DNA from: Candidatus Rokuibacteriota bacterium
GTDB lineage: Bacteria > Methylomirabilota > Methylomirabilia > Rokubacteriales > CSP1-6
Assembly: GCA_016866775.1 (NCBI GenBank)
Contig: VGLJ01000050.1
Coordinates: forward strand, 1-35,491
DNA: 35,491 bases
Direction: 5' to 3'
Position numbers and translations under genes: made by a program. Positions 1 through 8,354 of this stretch are shown in pieces (the first letter of the stretch is position 1; each line of letters starts with the position of its first letter). Below the pieces are notes generated by a model that was not told the origin of the DNA, did not search any database, and saw only the letters and a program-made list of their open reading frames with translations.

Positions 1-2
1 AC

Positions 3-917
3 GCGATCGAGATCGCCGCGATCGAAGCGGGCTGGGCGCAGCGGCGCGAGCGGCGGACCATCGTCTACGAAGCGCCGAAGGCGGCCGCGCCCGCGCCGGT
101 CGCGAGCGCCGAGGCGCCGGCCGAGCGCTGGGCGGTCATCGTGGGCGTGGGCGCCTACGATCATCCGAGCATTCCCCGCCTGCGTTACACGGTCAACGAC
201 GCCGAGGCGCCGCAGCGCGCGCTCGTCGAGACCGGCGGCCTGAAGCCCGCGAACGTGCTCCTCCTCACCGATCGCACGGAGCGCAAGCCCACGCTCCGGA
301 CGCTCAAGTGGGCGCTCGGCACCTTCCTCGCGCGCTCGGCCCGCAAGTCGGACACCGTGTTCATCTTCTTCGCGGGCCACGGGGCGCCCGAGGTCGACGT
401 GAGCGGGCGGGAGCGCGACGGGCTCGCGAAGTACCTCGTGCCGATCGACGCGGACCCCGACGACCTCTACGCGACCGGGCTGCCGATGGAGGAGTTCGAG
501 ACGATCTTCTCGCGCATCGAGGCGGAGCGCGTGGTGGTGTTCCTCGACGCCTGCTACAGCGGCGCGGCGGGCGGCCGGACGTTCTCGTCGCGCAAGACGC
601 GCGCGATGGGCGTCGACGCGACGTTCCTCGACCGCCTCGCGAAGGTGCGCGGCCGCGCGATCGTCACCGCGTCGCGCGCCGCCGAGCTGTCGCTCGAGGT
701 CGGCGAGCTGGGCCAGGGGCTCTTCACGTACTATCTCGTCGAAGGGCTCAAGGGTTCGGCCGATCTCGACGGCGACGCCACCGTCACGCTCCAGGAGCTC
801 TACCAGTACGTCGAGCGTGAGGTGAGCCGCCGCTCGCGCGCGATCGGAGGCACCCAGCATCCCGTGCTGAAAGGTGAGCTCGAAGGCCAGCTCCCGATGG
901 TGAAGGTGCGCCGATGA
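3..917 (+). CDS. Caspase-like (peptidase C14 family) protein, 5' end outside the window
   Basis: The reading frame is open from the window edge, so the N-terminus is missing; the GTG at 141 lies inside the first beta strand (RWAVIVGVGAY) and is not the true start. The visible 304 residues form one caspase/metacaspase p20-like fold. The catalytic His is in FFAGHG (codon 378-380) and the catalytic Cys in FLDACYSG (codon 552-554), the two hallmark motifs of clan CD proteases. The preceding Ala/Pro-rich linker suggests another domain lies upstream. The stop overlaps the next gene's ATG in an ATGA, so the two are translationally coupled. The target is unknown. Family assignment is firm; a role in regulated proteolysis or stress response is inference. 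Confidence 0.85.
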   Translation, partial: AIEIAAIEAGWAQRRERRTIVYEAPKAAAPAPVASAEAPAERWAVIVGVGAYDHPSIPRLRYTVNDAEAPQRALVETGGLKPANVLLLTDRTERKPTLRTLKWALGTFLARSARKSDTVFIFFAGHGAPEVDVSGRERDGLAKYLVPIDADPDDLYATGLPMEEFETIFSRIEAERVVVFLDACYSGAAGGRTFSSRKTRAMGVDATFLDRLAKVRGRAIVTASRAAELSLEVGELGQGLFTYYLVEGLKGSADLDGDATVTLQELYQYVEREVSRRSRAIGGTQHPVLKGELEGQLPMVKVRR

Positions 918-1810
918 CCCGTCCCGACCAGATCTACGGGCTGCGCGACCTGATGCGGATCCTCTCGCTCACGCCGAAGCGCATGGGACAGCTGCGCCGC
1001 CTGGAGCTGCTGCGTCCCGATGGGGTGGGCTACACGTTCCGCGACCTCTTCGCGCTGCGCGCGGCCGCGGCACTGCTCGACGCCGGCGCGTCCGTCCGCC
1101 AGATCAAGCAGGCGCTCGTCGCGTTGCGCCGGCAGGACCCGGAGCTCGAGCAGCCGCTTGCCGAGGTTCGTCTCACCGTGGACGGCGGCCGCCTGATCGC
1201 GCAGTCCGATCGCGTGCGCTTCGATCCGCGGACGGGACAGACGGTGCTCGACCTCGAGCCGAAGGATCTGCAGGCCGCCGCCGAAGCCACGCTGGTGATG
1301 GGTCTCGTGCGGCCGCTCTCGCCGCCCGCGGAGCAGGCCGAGGCGTGGTTCGAGCGCGCGAGCGAGAAGGAGAGCGATCCCGCGCACTGGGACGAGGCCA
1401 TCGACGCCTATCGCCGGGTGGTGGAGATCGATCCGACGTACGCGGCGGCGTGGAACAACCTCGGCCTCTTGTTGCACCGCATGGGGCACTACGACGAGGC
1501 GCAGGAGTCCTACGCGACGGCGCTCACGCAGGACGAGCGGTGCTGCCAGGCCGCGTACAACCTCGGCTCGCTCCACGAGGACCGCGGCGACGTGGAGATG
1601 GCGATCCGCCACTACCGGATGGCGCTCGAGCTCGCGCCGGACTACGCGGACGCGCACTTCAACCTGGCCGCCGCGCTGTCGCGCGCGGGCCGCGCCTCCG
1701 ACGCGCTCCGTCACTGGCAGCGTTACGTCGAGCTCGACGCGGGCAGCCCCTGGGCCCGCATCGCGCGCGCGCATCTCGATCTCGTCGAGCCCGGAGGGCC
1801 CGAGCCATGA
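914..1810 (+). CDS. MerR-like HTH plus TPR repeat protein
   Basis: 298 aa. Residues about 8-75 resemble a MerR winged-helix DNA-binding domain (LRDLMRILSLTPKRMGQLRR, then YTFRDLFALRAAAALLDAG). A linker of about 60 residues (DGGRLIAQSDRVRFDP) follows, then about four TPR units from residue 140 to the end, with typical signatures such as AAAWNNLGLLLHRMG and AAYNLGSLHEDRGD. The start ATG overlaps the caspase gene's TGA, and its own TGA overlaps the purD ATG, so it sits inside one tightly coupled transcript. A TPR region could serve as a protein-binding platform for the protease encoded just upstream; that is inference. It may be a DNA-binding adaptor rather than a classical effector-sensing MerR, because no ligand domain is visible. 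Confidence 0.8.
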   Translation: MTRPDQIYGLRDLMRILSLTPKRMGQLRRLELLRPDGVGYTFRDLFALRAAAALLDAGASVRQIKQALVALRRQDPELEQPLAEVRLTVDGGRLIAQSDRVRFDPRTGQTVLDLEPKDLQAAAEATLVMGLVRPLSPPAEQAEAWFERASEKESDPAHWDEAIDAYRRVVEIDPTYAAAWNNLGLLLHRMGHYDEAQESYATALTQDERCCQAAYNLGSLHEDRGDVEMAIRHYRMALELAPDYADAHFNLAAALSRAGRASDALRHWQRYVELDAGSPWARIARAHLDLVEPGGPEP

Positions 1811-3165
1811 GAGTCCTGCTCGTCGGCGGAGGGGGCAGAGAACACTCGCTCGCGTGGGCGATCGCGAAGAGCCCGCGCGTGACCGCGCTCTACGCCGCGC
1901 CGGGCAACCCCGGGATCGCGCGGCACGCGACGTGCGTGCCCATCGCCGCGGACGCGCTCGACGACCTCGTGCGCTTCGCCGATCGCGAGCGTATCGATCT
2001 CACCGTCGTCGGTCCCGAGGTGCCGCTCGTCGCCGGACTCGCGGACCGGCTGAGGGCGGCCGGTCACGCCGTCTTCGGACCGAGCGCGGCGGCGGCGCGG
2101 ATCGAGGGCTCGAAGGCGTTCGCGAAGGATCTGATGGCGCGCTTCCGGATCCCCACGGCGCGCTTCGAGACGTTCACCGACGCCGCCGCCGCGCGGCGCT
2201 TCAGCCGCGAGCTCGGGGCGTGCGTCGTGAAGACGGACGGGCTCGCCGCGGGCAAGGGCGCCATCGTCTGTCCCACGGCCGCGGCGGCCGACGAGGCGAT
2301 CGCGCAGTGCCTGGAGCGCGGCGAGTTCGGCGCGTCCGGGCGCACGGTCGTCGTCGAGGAGTTCATGGAGGGCGAGGAGGTCTCGTTCTTCGCGCTCGTG
2401 AGCGGCACGCACGTGGTGCCGCTCATCGAGGCGCAGGATCACAAGACGGTGTTCGACGGCGATCGTGGGCCGAACACGGGCGGCATGGGCGCGTTCTCGC
2501 CGGTGGGAAGTTTCGACGAGCGCATGGCGGCGCGCGTGATGGACACGATCATCCATCCCGTCGCGGCGGCACTCGCCGCCGAGGGGGCGCCGTATCACGG
2601 GGTGCTCTACGCGGGGCTGATGCTGACCGCCGAGGGGCCGAAGGTGGTCGAGTTCAACTGCCGCTTCGGCGATCCCGAATGCCAGGTCTTGATGGTGCGG
2701 CTCGCGGAGGACCTCGTGCCCGCCCTCGGCGCCGTCGCTCGGCGCGAGCCCCTGCCGCGCGCGCTCGCGTGGACGAGCGACGCCGCGGTGTGCGTGAATC
2801 TCGCCTCGGGCGGCTATCCCGGGCGCTATCCGACCGGGCTCGCGATCACGATCCCGAGCGATGTCGAGCGCGACGGCCTGCAGGTGTTCCACGCGGGCAC
2901 GGCGTCGAAGGACGGCCGGCTCGTGACCGCGGGCGGCCGCGTGCTGTCGGTCACGGCGACGGCGCCGTCGCTGCCCGACGCCATCGCGCGCGCCTACGCG
3001 GCGATCGACCGCATCCGGTTCGACGGCATGCACTTCCGCCGCGACATCGGCAGACGGTCGACATGGGGGGCCGGCTCCAGCGGCCCCCCAAACCCCCCGG
3101 CGCTCCGGGCGACGGCACAGCCGTCGCCCGGAGCGAGTGCCGCGTGGTCCAGACCCGCGGTATGA
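1807..3165 (+). CDS. purD: Phosphoribosylamine-glycine ligase with repeat-encoded C-terminal tail
   Basis: GARS catalyses ATP-dependent joining of 5-phosphoribosylamine and glycine in de novo purine synthesis. The 452-aa product starts with MRVLLVGGGGREHSLAWA and carries the ATP-grasp fold, including VVKTDGLAAGKG, DRGPNTGGMGAFSP and VVEFNCRFGDPECQ. The ordinary PurD end is MHFRRDIGRR at about residue 417. Here no stop follows, and 35 extra residues rich in Pro, Ser and Ala are translated from an intergenic hairpin repeat (3059-3141). Translation then stops at a TGA overlapping the purE ATG. The start was chosen at the ATG overlapping the upstream gene's stop; the longer upstream frame is a shadow. 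Function is certain; whether the tail is tolerated or useful is unknown. Confidence 0.96.
   Translation: MRVLLVGGGGREHSLAWAIAKSPRVTALYAAPGNPGIARHATCVPIAADALDDLVRFADRERIDLTVVGPEVPLVAGLADRLRAAGHAVFGPSAAAARIEGSKAFAKDLMARFRIPTARFETFTDAAAARRFSRELGACVVKTDGLAAGKGAIVCPTAAAADEAIAQCLERGEFGASGRTVVVEEFMEGEEVSFFALVSGTHVVPLIEAQDHKTVFDGDRGPNTGGMGAFSPVGSFDERMAARVMDTIIHPVAAALAAEGAPYHGVLYAGLMLTAEGPKVVEFNCRFGDPECQVLMVRLAEDLVPALGAVARREPLPRALAWTSDAAVCVNLASGGYPGRYPTGLAITIPSDVERDGLQVFHAGTASKDGRLVTAGGRVLSVTATAPSLPDAIARAYAAIDRIRFDGMHFRRDIGRRSTWGAGSSGPPNPPALRATAQPSPGASAAWSRPAV
3059..3141 (+). repeat. Dispersed intergenic hairpin repeat, family 1, copy A
   Basis: The copy begins CGACATGGGGGG. Hairpin 1 is a perfect 9-bp stem (3065-3073 with 3081-3089, 7-nt loop). 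Hairpin 2 is a perfect 16-bp stem (3101-3116 with 3120-3135) closed on only 3 nt. It ends CGAGTGCC like copies B, C and D. Unlike the others it lies inside a coding frame, forming the PurD tail. Confidence 0.8.
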
Positions 3166-3698
3166 ACCCGAGCGTGGATCGTCCCGTCCGCGTCGGCATC
3201 GTGCTCGGCAGCGACTCCGACCTCGACGTCATGCTCGAGGCGGTGAAGGTGCTGGACGCGCTCGAGATCGGCTGCGAGGTCGTCGTCGCGTCCGCGCATC
3301 GCACCCCGAAGCGCACCGAGGAGTACGCGACGTCCGCCGCGGGGAAGGGGATCGGCGTGCTCATCGGGGCTGCCGGCGGCGCCGCGGCGCTGCCCGGTGT
3401 CCTCGCCGCGTCGACGCCGTTGCCCGTCATCGGCGTGCCGATCGCGTCGACGCCGCTCGGGGGGATGGACGCGCTCTTCTCGATCGTCCAGATGCCGCCG
3501 GGCGTGCCGGTGGCGACAGTGGCGGTCGGGAAGTGGGGCGCGACGAACGCCGCGATCCTCGCGGCGCAGATCCTCGCGGCGACCGACGCCGCGCTGGCCA
3601 AGCGCCTCGCGGACTATCGTGCGCGCCTCGCCGCGCAGGTGGACGACCGCCAGCGCCGCGTCGCCGAGAAGCTCGCGGCGGCGCGCACGTCGACCTGA
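3162..3698 (+). CDS. purE: N5-carboxyaminoimidazole ribonucleotide mutase (class I PurE)
   Basis: PurE converts N5-CAIR to CAIR in purine biosynthesis. The 178-aa protein has the class I signatures GSDSDLDVML (phosphate loop), SAHRTP (with the catalytic His) and GVPIASTPLGGMDALFSIVQMP. The loop that in E. coli reads GAGGAAHLPG is GAAGGAAALPG here, so the loop His is Ala. The start ATG overlaps the TGA of the tailed purD. No purK is visible in the window. The C-terminal 25 residues are charged and helical. Family assignment is secure; the effect of the His-to-Ala change is unknown. Confidence 0.95.
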   Translation: MNPSVDRPVRVGIVLGSDSDLDVMLEAVKVLDALEIGCEVVVASAHRTPKRTEEYATSAAGKGIGVLIGAAGGAAALPGVLAASTPLPVIGVPIASTPLGGMDALFSIVQMPPGVPVATVAVGKWGATNAAILAAQILAATDAALAKRLADYRARLAAQVDDRQRRVAEKLAAARTST

Positions 3699-4309
3699 CC
3701 ACGGCCACGCGCGTGCTCGCCGTCGACGCGTCGGCGCCGGACGGCGCCGCGATCGCCGAGGCCGCCGCGGTGATCACGACCGGCGGCGTCGTCGCGTTTC
3801 CGACGGAGACGTTCTACGGCCTCGCCGTCGCGGCGCTCGATGCCGCCGCGGTCCGCCGTCTCTTCGCGCTGAAGGGCCGCCCCGAGTCGCGGCCGATCCT
3901 CGTCCTCGTCGACGACCCCGCGCGCATCGAGCGCTTCGCGCTCCTCACCGACGCGGCGCGCGCGCTGATCGCGCGTCACTGGCCCGGCGCGCTCACGCTG
4001 GTGCTGCCCGCGCGTCCGATCGTGCCGGTGGAGCTCACCGCGGGGACGGGTACGATCGGCGTGCGGCAACCAGGCCACGCGGTCGCACGTGCGTTGGCCG
4101 CCGCGTGCGGAGCGCCGATCACCGCGCCCAGCGCGAATCTGACGGGCGAAACGCCGCCGACGACCGCGGACGACGTGCGCCGTGTGTTCGACGGCCGCAT
4201 CGACGTGATCCTCGACGCGGGCGCGACGCCGGGCGGCTTACCGTCGACGATCCTCGACGTGACGGTCGATCCGCCGCGCGTGCTCCGTCACGGTGCCCTG
4301 CGGATATGA
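3695..4309 (+). CDS. tsaC: L-threonylcarbamoyladenylate synthase (YrdC/TsaC type)
   Basis: It makes threonylcarbamoyl-AMP from Thr, bicarbonate and ATP for t6A37 of ANN-decoding tRNAs; tsaB, another gene of the pathway, lies at 12482. YrdC-fold signatures are GGVVAFPTETFYGLA, FALKGRPESRPI, WPGALTLVL and PITAPSANLTGE. The length is about 200 aa, so this is the single-domain form without the Sua5 C-terminal domain. There is no ATG near the N-terminus. I place the start at CTG 3695, which overlaps the purE TGA as CTGA and yields the usual strand TRVLAVD. GTG 3713 is the conventional alternative and would trim this strand. The mobA ATG overlaps its stop. Function is firm; the start is uncertain. 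Confidence 0.9.
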   Translation: MTTATRVLAVDASAPDGAAIAEAAAVITTGGVVAFPTETFYGLAVAALDAAAVRRLFALKGRPESRPILVLVDDPARIERFALLTDAARALIARHWPGALTLVLPARPIVPVELTAGTGTIGVRQPGHAVARALAAACGAPITAPSANLTGETPPTTADDVRRVFDGRIDVILDAGATPGGLPSTILDVTVDPPRVLRHGALRI

Positions 4310-4899
4310 GGATCACCGGCGTCGTGCAGGCGGGCGGCAAGTCCACGCGCATGGGCGGCGAGCCGAAGGCGCTGATGGACGTCGGCGGCCGCCGCATCGT
4401 CGAGCGTGTCGTCGCGGCCATCGCGCCGGTGGTGGATGATGTGCTCGTGGTGACCAACACGCCGGAGCGGTACGCGTTCCTCGGGCTGCCCATGGTGGGC
4501 GACGCCTTCCCCGATCACGGCTCGCTCGGCGGGATCTACTCCGGGCTCAAGGCGGCTCCGGGCGACGTCGCGTTCACCGTGGCCTGCGACATGCCGTTCC
4601 TCCGCGCCGACGTGGTCCGGCTGGTGCTCGAGCGCGTGGCGGAGGCGGACGTCGTCATCCCGCGGGTCGGCGACCAGCTCGAGACCCTGCACGCCGCCTA
4701 CGCGAAGGCGTGCCTCGTGCCGATGGAAGAGCGCCTGCGCGCGGGCCGCTTGAGGATCGTGGGCTTCTTCGACCGCGTGCGCGTGCGCGAGATCGCCGAG
4801 TCCGACGTGCGCGCGCTGGCCGATCCGGCGATCGTGTTCATGAACGTCAACACGCCCGACGAGCTCGCGCGCGCGCGGGAGCTGGAGCGGGGCGCGTAA
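4306..4899 (+). CDS. mobA: Molybdenum cofactor guanylyltransferase
   Basis: 197 aa. MobA attaches GMP from GTP to molybdopterin-Mo, giving the guanine dinucleotide cofactor used by DMSO-reductase family enzymes. The N-terminal nucleotide-binding signature VQAGGKSTRMGGEPKAL and the Mg-binding ACDMPF motif are present. The mid-region (HGSLGGIYSGLKAAPG) and the C-terminal FMNVNTPDEL also match MobA. The ATG overlaps the tsaC TGA, and its TAA overlaps the thiI ATG by one base (TAATG), so it is expressed within the purD-thiI operon. A different NTP-transferase specificity (for example MocA-like) is possible but less likely given VNTPDEL. Confidence 0.9.
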   Translation: MRITGVVQAGGKSTRMGGEPKALMDVGGRRIVERVVAAIAPVVDDVLVVTNTPERYAFLGLPMVGDAFPDHGSLGGIYSGLKAAPGDVAFTVACDMPFLRADVVRLVLERVAEADVVIPRVGDQLETLHAAYAKACLVPMEERLRAGRLRIVGFFDRVRVREIAESDVRALADPAIVFMNVNTPDELARARELERGA

Positions 4900-6086
4900 T
4901 GCGTCTGCGGCAGGCGGCGATCGTCCACTACCACGAAGTGAGCCTCAAGCGCGGCAACCGCCCGCTCTTCCTGCGCCACCTCGCCCGGAACATCGAGCGC
5001 GCGACGTCCGACGCCGGGCCCGTGCGCCTGCGCCAGCTCTCGGGACGCATCGAGGTCGACCTCGACCGCAACGGGGCGCCGGAGCTCGTGCGCGACCGCA
5101 TCGCGCGCGTGTGCGGGGTCGCGAGCGTGGCGCTCGCGTTCCGCGTCCCGTCGACGGTCGAGGAGATGAAGGACGTGATCGGCCAGCTGCTCGAGGGCCG
5201 GCGGTTCGCGTCGTTCCGCATCAGCGCGCGCCGCGCCTTCAAGACGTACCCGCTCACGTCCGTGGAGCTCAACCGCGAGCTCGGCAGCTTCGTCGTCGAG
5301 CGCACGGGCGCGCGGGTCGACCTCCACGGCGCCGAGCTGGAGATCCACGTCGAGGTGCTGCCGGCGGAGACGTTCGTCTACGTCAACCGCGTCGCGGGGC
5401 CGGGCGGGCTGCCGGTGGGCGCCAGCGGCACGGTGGCCGCGCTGCTGTCCGGCGGCATCGACTCGCCGGTCGCCGCCTGGCGCATGATCAAGCGCGGCTG
5501 CCGCGTGGTCCTCGTCCACTTCCACAGCGTCCCGTACCTGCCGGACATCTCGCAGGCGAAGGCCAAGGCGCTCGCGGAGCGCCTCACGGAGTGGCAGTAC
5601 CGCTCGCGGCTCTTCCTGGTGCCGTTCGGCGAGATCCAGCGCGAGATCGTGCTGTCGGTGCCCGGCCCCGCGCGCGTCGTCGTCTACCGGCGGATGATGA
5701 TCCGCATCGCGGAGGCGATCGCGCGCTCCGTCGGCGCGCACGCCCTCGTCACGGGGGAGAGCCTCGGCCAGGTCGCGTCGCAGACCCTCGAGAACCTCGC
5801 GCGGATCGACGAAGCGGCGACGATGCCGGTCTTCCGGCCGCTCATCGGGACCGACAAGCTCGAGATCACCGGCGAGGCGCAGCGGCTCGGCACGTTCGAG
5901 ATCTCGATCGAGCCCGACGCCGACTGCTGCACCCTGTTCACGCCCCGTCACCCGGCGACGCGCATGTCTCACGAGGCCGTCCAGAAAGTCGAAGCGAACC
6001 TCGACGTGCCGCGCCTGGTGGCGATGGGGACGTCCGGCGCCACGCTTGCCACGTTCGCCTTCCCCAAAGAGGACGGCACAGACTAG
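4899..6086 (+). CDS. thiI: tRNA 4-thiouridine synthase ThiI, short form without rhodanese domain
   Basis: ThiI adenylates U8 of tRNA and transfers sulfur to make s4U; in some species it also supplies sulfur for the thiamine thiazole. The 395-aa protein has the N-terminal ferredoxin-like/THUMP region (HYHEVSLKRGNRPLF near residue 10; FRISARRAFKTYPLTS near 110) and a PP-loop ATP pyrophosphatase motif (LLSGGIDSPVAAWRM near 185). A C-terminal DADCCTLFTPRHPATR motif follows. It ends where E. coli ThiI (482 aa) would begin its rhodanese domain, so sulfur must come from a separate donor. It is the last gene of the operon; 49 bp separate it from rpiB, which has its own promoter. Confidence 0.93.
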   Translation: MRLRQAAIVHYHEVSLKRGNRPLFLRHLARNIERATSDAGPVRLRQLSGRIEVDLDRNGAPELVRDRIARVCGVASVALAFRVPSTVEEMKDVIGQLLEGRRFASFRISARRAFKTYPLTSVELNRELGSFVVERTGARVDLHGAELEIHVEVLPAETFVYVNRVAGPGGLPVGASGTVAALLSGGIDSPVAAWRMIKRGCRVVLVHFHSVPYLPDISQAKAKALAERLTEWQYRSRLFLVPFGEIQREIVLSVPGPARVVVYRRMMIRIAEAIARSVGAHALVTGESLGQVASQTLENLARIDEAATMPVFRPLIGTDKLEITGEAQRLGTFEISIEPDADCCTLFTPRHPATRMSHEAVQKVEANLDVPRLVAMGTSGATLATFAFPKEDGTD

Positions 6087-6097
6087 ATGTTGTGAGC

Positions 6098-6127
6098 TTG
6101 ACTTAGGCAACACCCTACCGGTATGGT
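6098..6127 (+). promoter_or_regulatory. Sigma70-like promoter of rpiB (leaderless)
   Basis: TTGACT (6098-6103), an 18-nt spacer, and TATGGT (6122-6127). The -10 ends 8 nt before the rpiB ATG, so transcription would begin at or within one or two bases of the start codon. No Shine-Dalgarno is visible. Confidence 0.6.
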
Positions 6128-6135
6128 CCTTCTGT

Positions 6136-6597
6136 ATGACTGTCGTCGCGCTGGGTGCGGATCATGCAGGATTCGCCCTCAAGCAGGAGCTGAAGCAGAG
6201 GCTGGTCGCCGAGGGCCACACGGTGGTCGACGTCGGCACGCACTCGACGGAGTCCGTCGACTATCCGGATTTCGCCGCGGCGGTGGCACGCGCGGTGACC
6301 AGCGGCGAGGTGCAGCGCGGCGTGCTCGTGTGCGGCACGGGCATCGGCATGGCGATCGCGGCCAACAAGGTGCCGGGGATCCGCGCGGCGGTCTGTGGCG
6401 ACGTCGAGACTGCGAAGATCTCGCGGCAGCACAACGACCTGAACGTGCTCGCGCTCGCGGGCCGCGCGACGGCGCCCGAGCAGGCGATCGCGATCGTGCG
6501 CGCGTGGCTCGAGACGTCCTTCGACGGCGGCCGGCACGTGCAGCGTCTGGCGAAGGTCACGGGGCTCGAAGAGGTGGCCGGTGCGCAGCCTCGCTGA
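6136..6597 (+). CDS. rpiB: Ribose-5-phosphate isomerase B
   Basis: 153 aa, the normal RpiB/LacAB length. It interconverts ribose-5-phosphate and ribulose-5-phosphate. Signatures include [11 protein letters not shown], the active-site loop [22 protein letters not shown], and [15 protein letters not shown]. The ATG at 6136 is the only start that gives the family N-terminus and lies just downstream of a promoter. The gene order rpiB-glyA-nrdR is familiar from several GC-rich phyla. Its 3' end overlaps the glyA start by 17 bp. The allose-6-phosphate isomerase activity known for the family is a possible side function. Confidence 0.94.
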   Translation: MTVVALGADHAGFALKQELKQRLVAEGHTVVDVGTHSTESVDYPDFAAAVARAVTSGEVQRGVLVCGTGIGMAIAANKVPGIRAAVCGDVETAKISRQHNDLNVLALAGRATAPEQAIAIVRAWLETSFDGGRHVQRLAKVTGLEEVAGAQPR

Positions 6598-7825
6598 TGT
6601 CGATCCCGACATCGCGAACGCTCTTCGCCAGGAAGCGCAGCGCCAGCAGCGCAATCTCGAGCTGATCGCGTCGGAGAACTTCGTCTCCGACGCCGTCCTC
6701 GAGGCGGTCGGCTCCGTCCTCACCAACAAGTACGCCGAAGGGTACCCGGGCCGGCGGTACTACGGCGGCTGCGAGGTCGTGGACGTCGTCGAGGATCTCG
6801 CGATCGCGCGCGCCAAGGAGCTCTTCGGCGCGCAGCACGCGAACGTCCAGCCGCACTCCGGCGCCCAGGCGAACATGGCCGTGTACTTCACGGTGCTCAA
6901 GCCCGGCGACGTCGTGCTCGGTCCCAACCTCTCGCACGGCGGCCACCTCACGGCCGGCAGCGCCGTGAACTACTCGGGGAAGTTCTACTCGATCGTCGCG
7001 TACGGGGTCAGGCGCGACACCGAGCTCATCGATCTCGACGAGGTGCGTGACCTCGCGAAGAAGCACCGCCCGAAGCTCGTGATCGCGGGCGGGTCCGCGT
7101 TTCCGCGCTCGATCGACTTCAAGCCGTTCGCCGAGATCGCGCACGAGGTCGAGGCACCGCTCATGGCCGACATCGCGCATCCGGCGGGGCTCGTCGCCGC
7201 GGGCCTGCATCCGTCGCCCGTCGGCGTCGCCGACTGGGTCACGAGCACCACGCACAAGACGCTGCGCGGACCGCGCGGCGGCATGGTGCTGTGCGGGTCG
7301 GAGCACGCGGCCGCGCTCGACAAGACCGTGATGCCGGGCGTGCAGGGCGGGCCGCTCATGCACGTGATCGCGGGCAAGGCCGTCGCCTTCAAGGAAGCGC
7401 TGACGCCGGAGTGGCGCGCCTACCAGCAGCAGATCCTGCGCAACGCGAAGGCGCTCTCGGCCGCGCTGCTCGCGAAGGGCTATCGGCTCGTCACCGGCGG
7501 CACCGACACGCACCTGCTGCTGCTCGACCTGGGCGTGCGCGGTCTCACCGGCAAGGACGCCCAGGAGGCGCTCGACCGGGCGTGGATCACGGTCAACAAG
7601 AACACGATCCCGTTCGAGACGAAGAGCCCGATGGTGACGAGCGGCATCCGGCTCGGCACGCCCGCGGTCACCACGCGCGGGATGAAGGAGCCCGAGATGG
7701 CGCAGATCGCGGCGCTCATCGACCGGGTGCTCTCCAGCATGGGCTCCGAGAGCGTCGAAGCGAAGGTGCGCGGCGACGTCCAGGAGCTCACCAACCGGTT
7801 CCCGCTCTATCCGGAGCGAACGTGA
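6581..7825 (+). CDS. glyA: Serine hydroxymethyltransferase
   Basis: 414 aa, typical length. This PLP enzyme interconverts serine and glycine with tetrahydrofolate, feeding one-carbon units to purine and thymidylate synthesis. Signatures are [48 protein letters not shown], and the PLP lysine in [13 protein letters not shown] (K226). The start is GTG 6581, inside the rpiB end; the nearby ATG at 6597 is in another frame. A GAGGTGG stretch at 6571-6577 may serve as the ribosome binding site. nrdR follows after 13 bp. Confidence 0.96.
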   Translation: MRSLADVDPDIANALRQEAQRQQRNLELIASENFVSDAVLEAVGSVLTNKYAEGYPGRRYYGGCEVVDVVEDLAIARAKELFGAQHANVQPHSGAQANMAVYFTVLKPGDVVLGPNLSHGGHLTAGSAVNYSGKFYSIVAYGVRRDTELIDLDEVRDLAKKHRPKLVIAGGSAFPRSIDFKPFAEIAHEVEAPLMADIAHPAGLVAAGLHPSPVGVADWVTSTTHKTLRGPRGGMVLCGSEHAAALDKTVMPGVQGGPLMHVIAGKAVAFKEALTPEWRAYQQQILRNAKALSAALLAKGYRLVTGGTDTHLLLLDLGVRGLTGKDAQEALDRAWITVNKNTIPFETKSPMVTSGIRLGTPAVTTRGMKEPEMAQIAALIDRVLSSMGSESVEAKVRGDVQELTNRFPLYPERT

Positions 7826-7838
7826 GAGGGGTGGTCAG

Positions 7839-8354
7839 ATGAAATGCCCGTTCTGCGGCCATACCGAAGATCGCGTCGTCGACTCGCGCGTCGGCCGGGA
7901 AGGGGAGTTCATCCGCCGGCGCCGTGAGTGCCTGAAGTGCCGCCGGCGCTACACGACCTACGAGTACATCGAGGACGTGCTCCCGCACGTCGTGAAGCGC
8001 GACAGCCGGCGCGAGCCGTTCGACCGCCAGAAGCTGCGCGGCTCGATCCTCAAGTCGTGCGAGAAGCGCTCGGTCGGCGTCCAGGCCGTGGACGACGTGG
8101 TCGCGGACATCGAAGCGCGCCTGCACGAGCGCGCGGAGAAGGAGATCTCGAGCCTCGAACTGGGCGAGCTCGTGATGGAGCACCTGCAGAAGCTCGACCA
8201 GGTCGCGTACGTGCGCTTCGCGTCGGTCTACCGGCAGTTCAAGGACATCAACCAGTTCATGGACGAAGTGCGCGGGCTCCTGAAGGACGACGGGAAGCCG
8301 AAGCCGCTGACGCCCGTCAACAAGCTCCGTCCTCCCGTGAAGGTGACCAAGTAG
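7839..8354 (+). CDS. nrdR: Transcriptional repressor NrdR
   Basis: 171 aa. NrdR represses ribonucleotide reductase genes, sensing ATP/dATP through an ATP-cone. The N-terminal zinc ribbon is MKCPFCGHTEDRVVDSRVG then CLKCRRRYTTYE, giving two CxxC pairs. The ATP-cone begins at about residue 49 (VVKRDSRREPFDRQKL). The C-terminus runs about 15 residues beyond the usual 150-155 with a Lys/Pro-rich tail (KPKPLTPVNKLRPPVK). ATG 7839 follows a purine-rich GAGAGGGGTGG. No NrdR boxes were recognised in the window, so its targets lie elsewhere. Confidence 0.95.
   Translation: MKCPFCGHTEDRVVDSRVGREGEFIRRRRECLKCRRRYTTYEYIEDVLPHVVKRDSRREPFDRQKLRGSILKSCEKRSVGVQAVDDVVADIEARLHERAEKEISSLELGELVMEHLQKLDQVAYVRFASVYRQFKDINQFMDEVRGLLKDDGKPKPLTPVNKLRPPVKVTK

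Noticed and set aside
3059-3141. Interpreting family 1 repeats as terminal inverted repeats of an insertion sequence or MITE with target duplications
   Set aside because: I see no flanking direct repeats and no transposase; both hairpins are internal. A mobile origin remains possible but unsupported here.
4850-4900. Thiamine (TPP) riboswitch near thiI or glycine/THF riboswitch near glyA
   Set aside because: There is no intergenic space before thiI or glyA, and no riboswitch core motifs were seen before rpiB.
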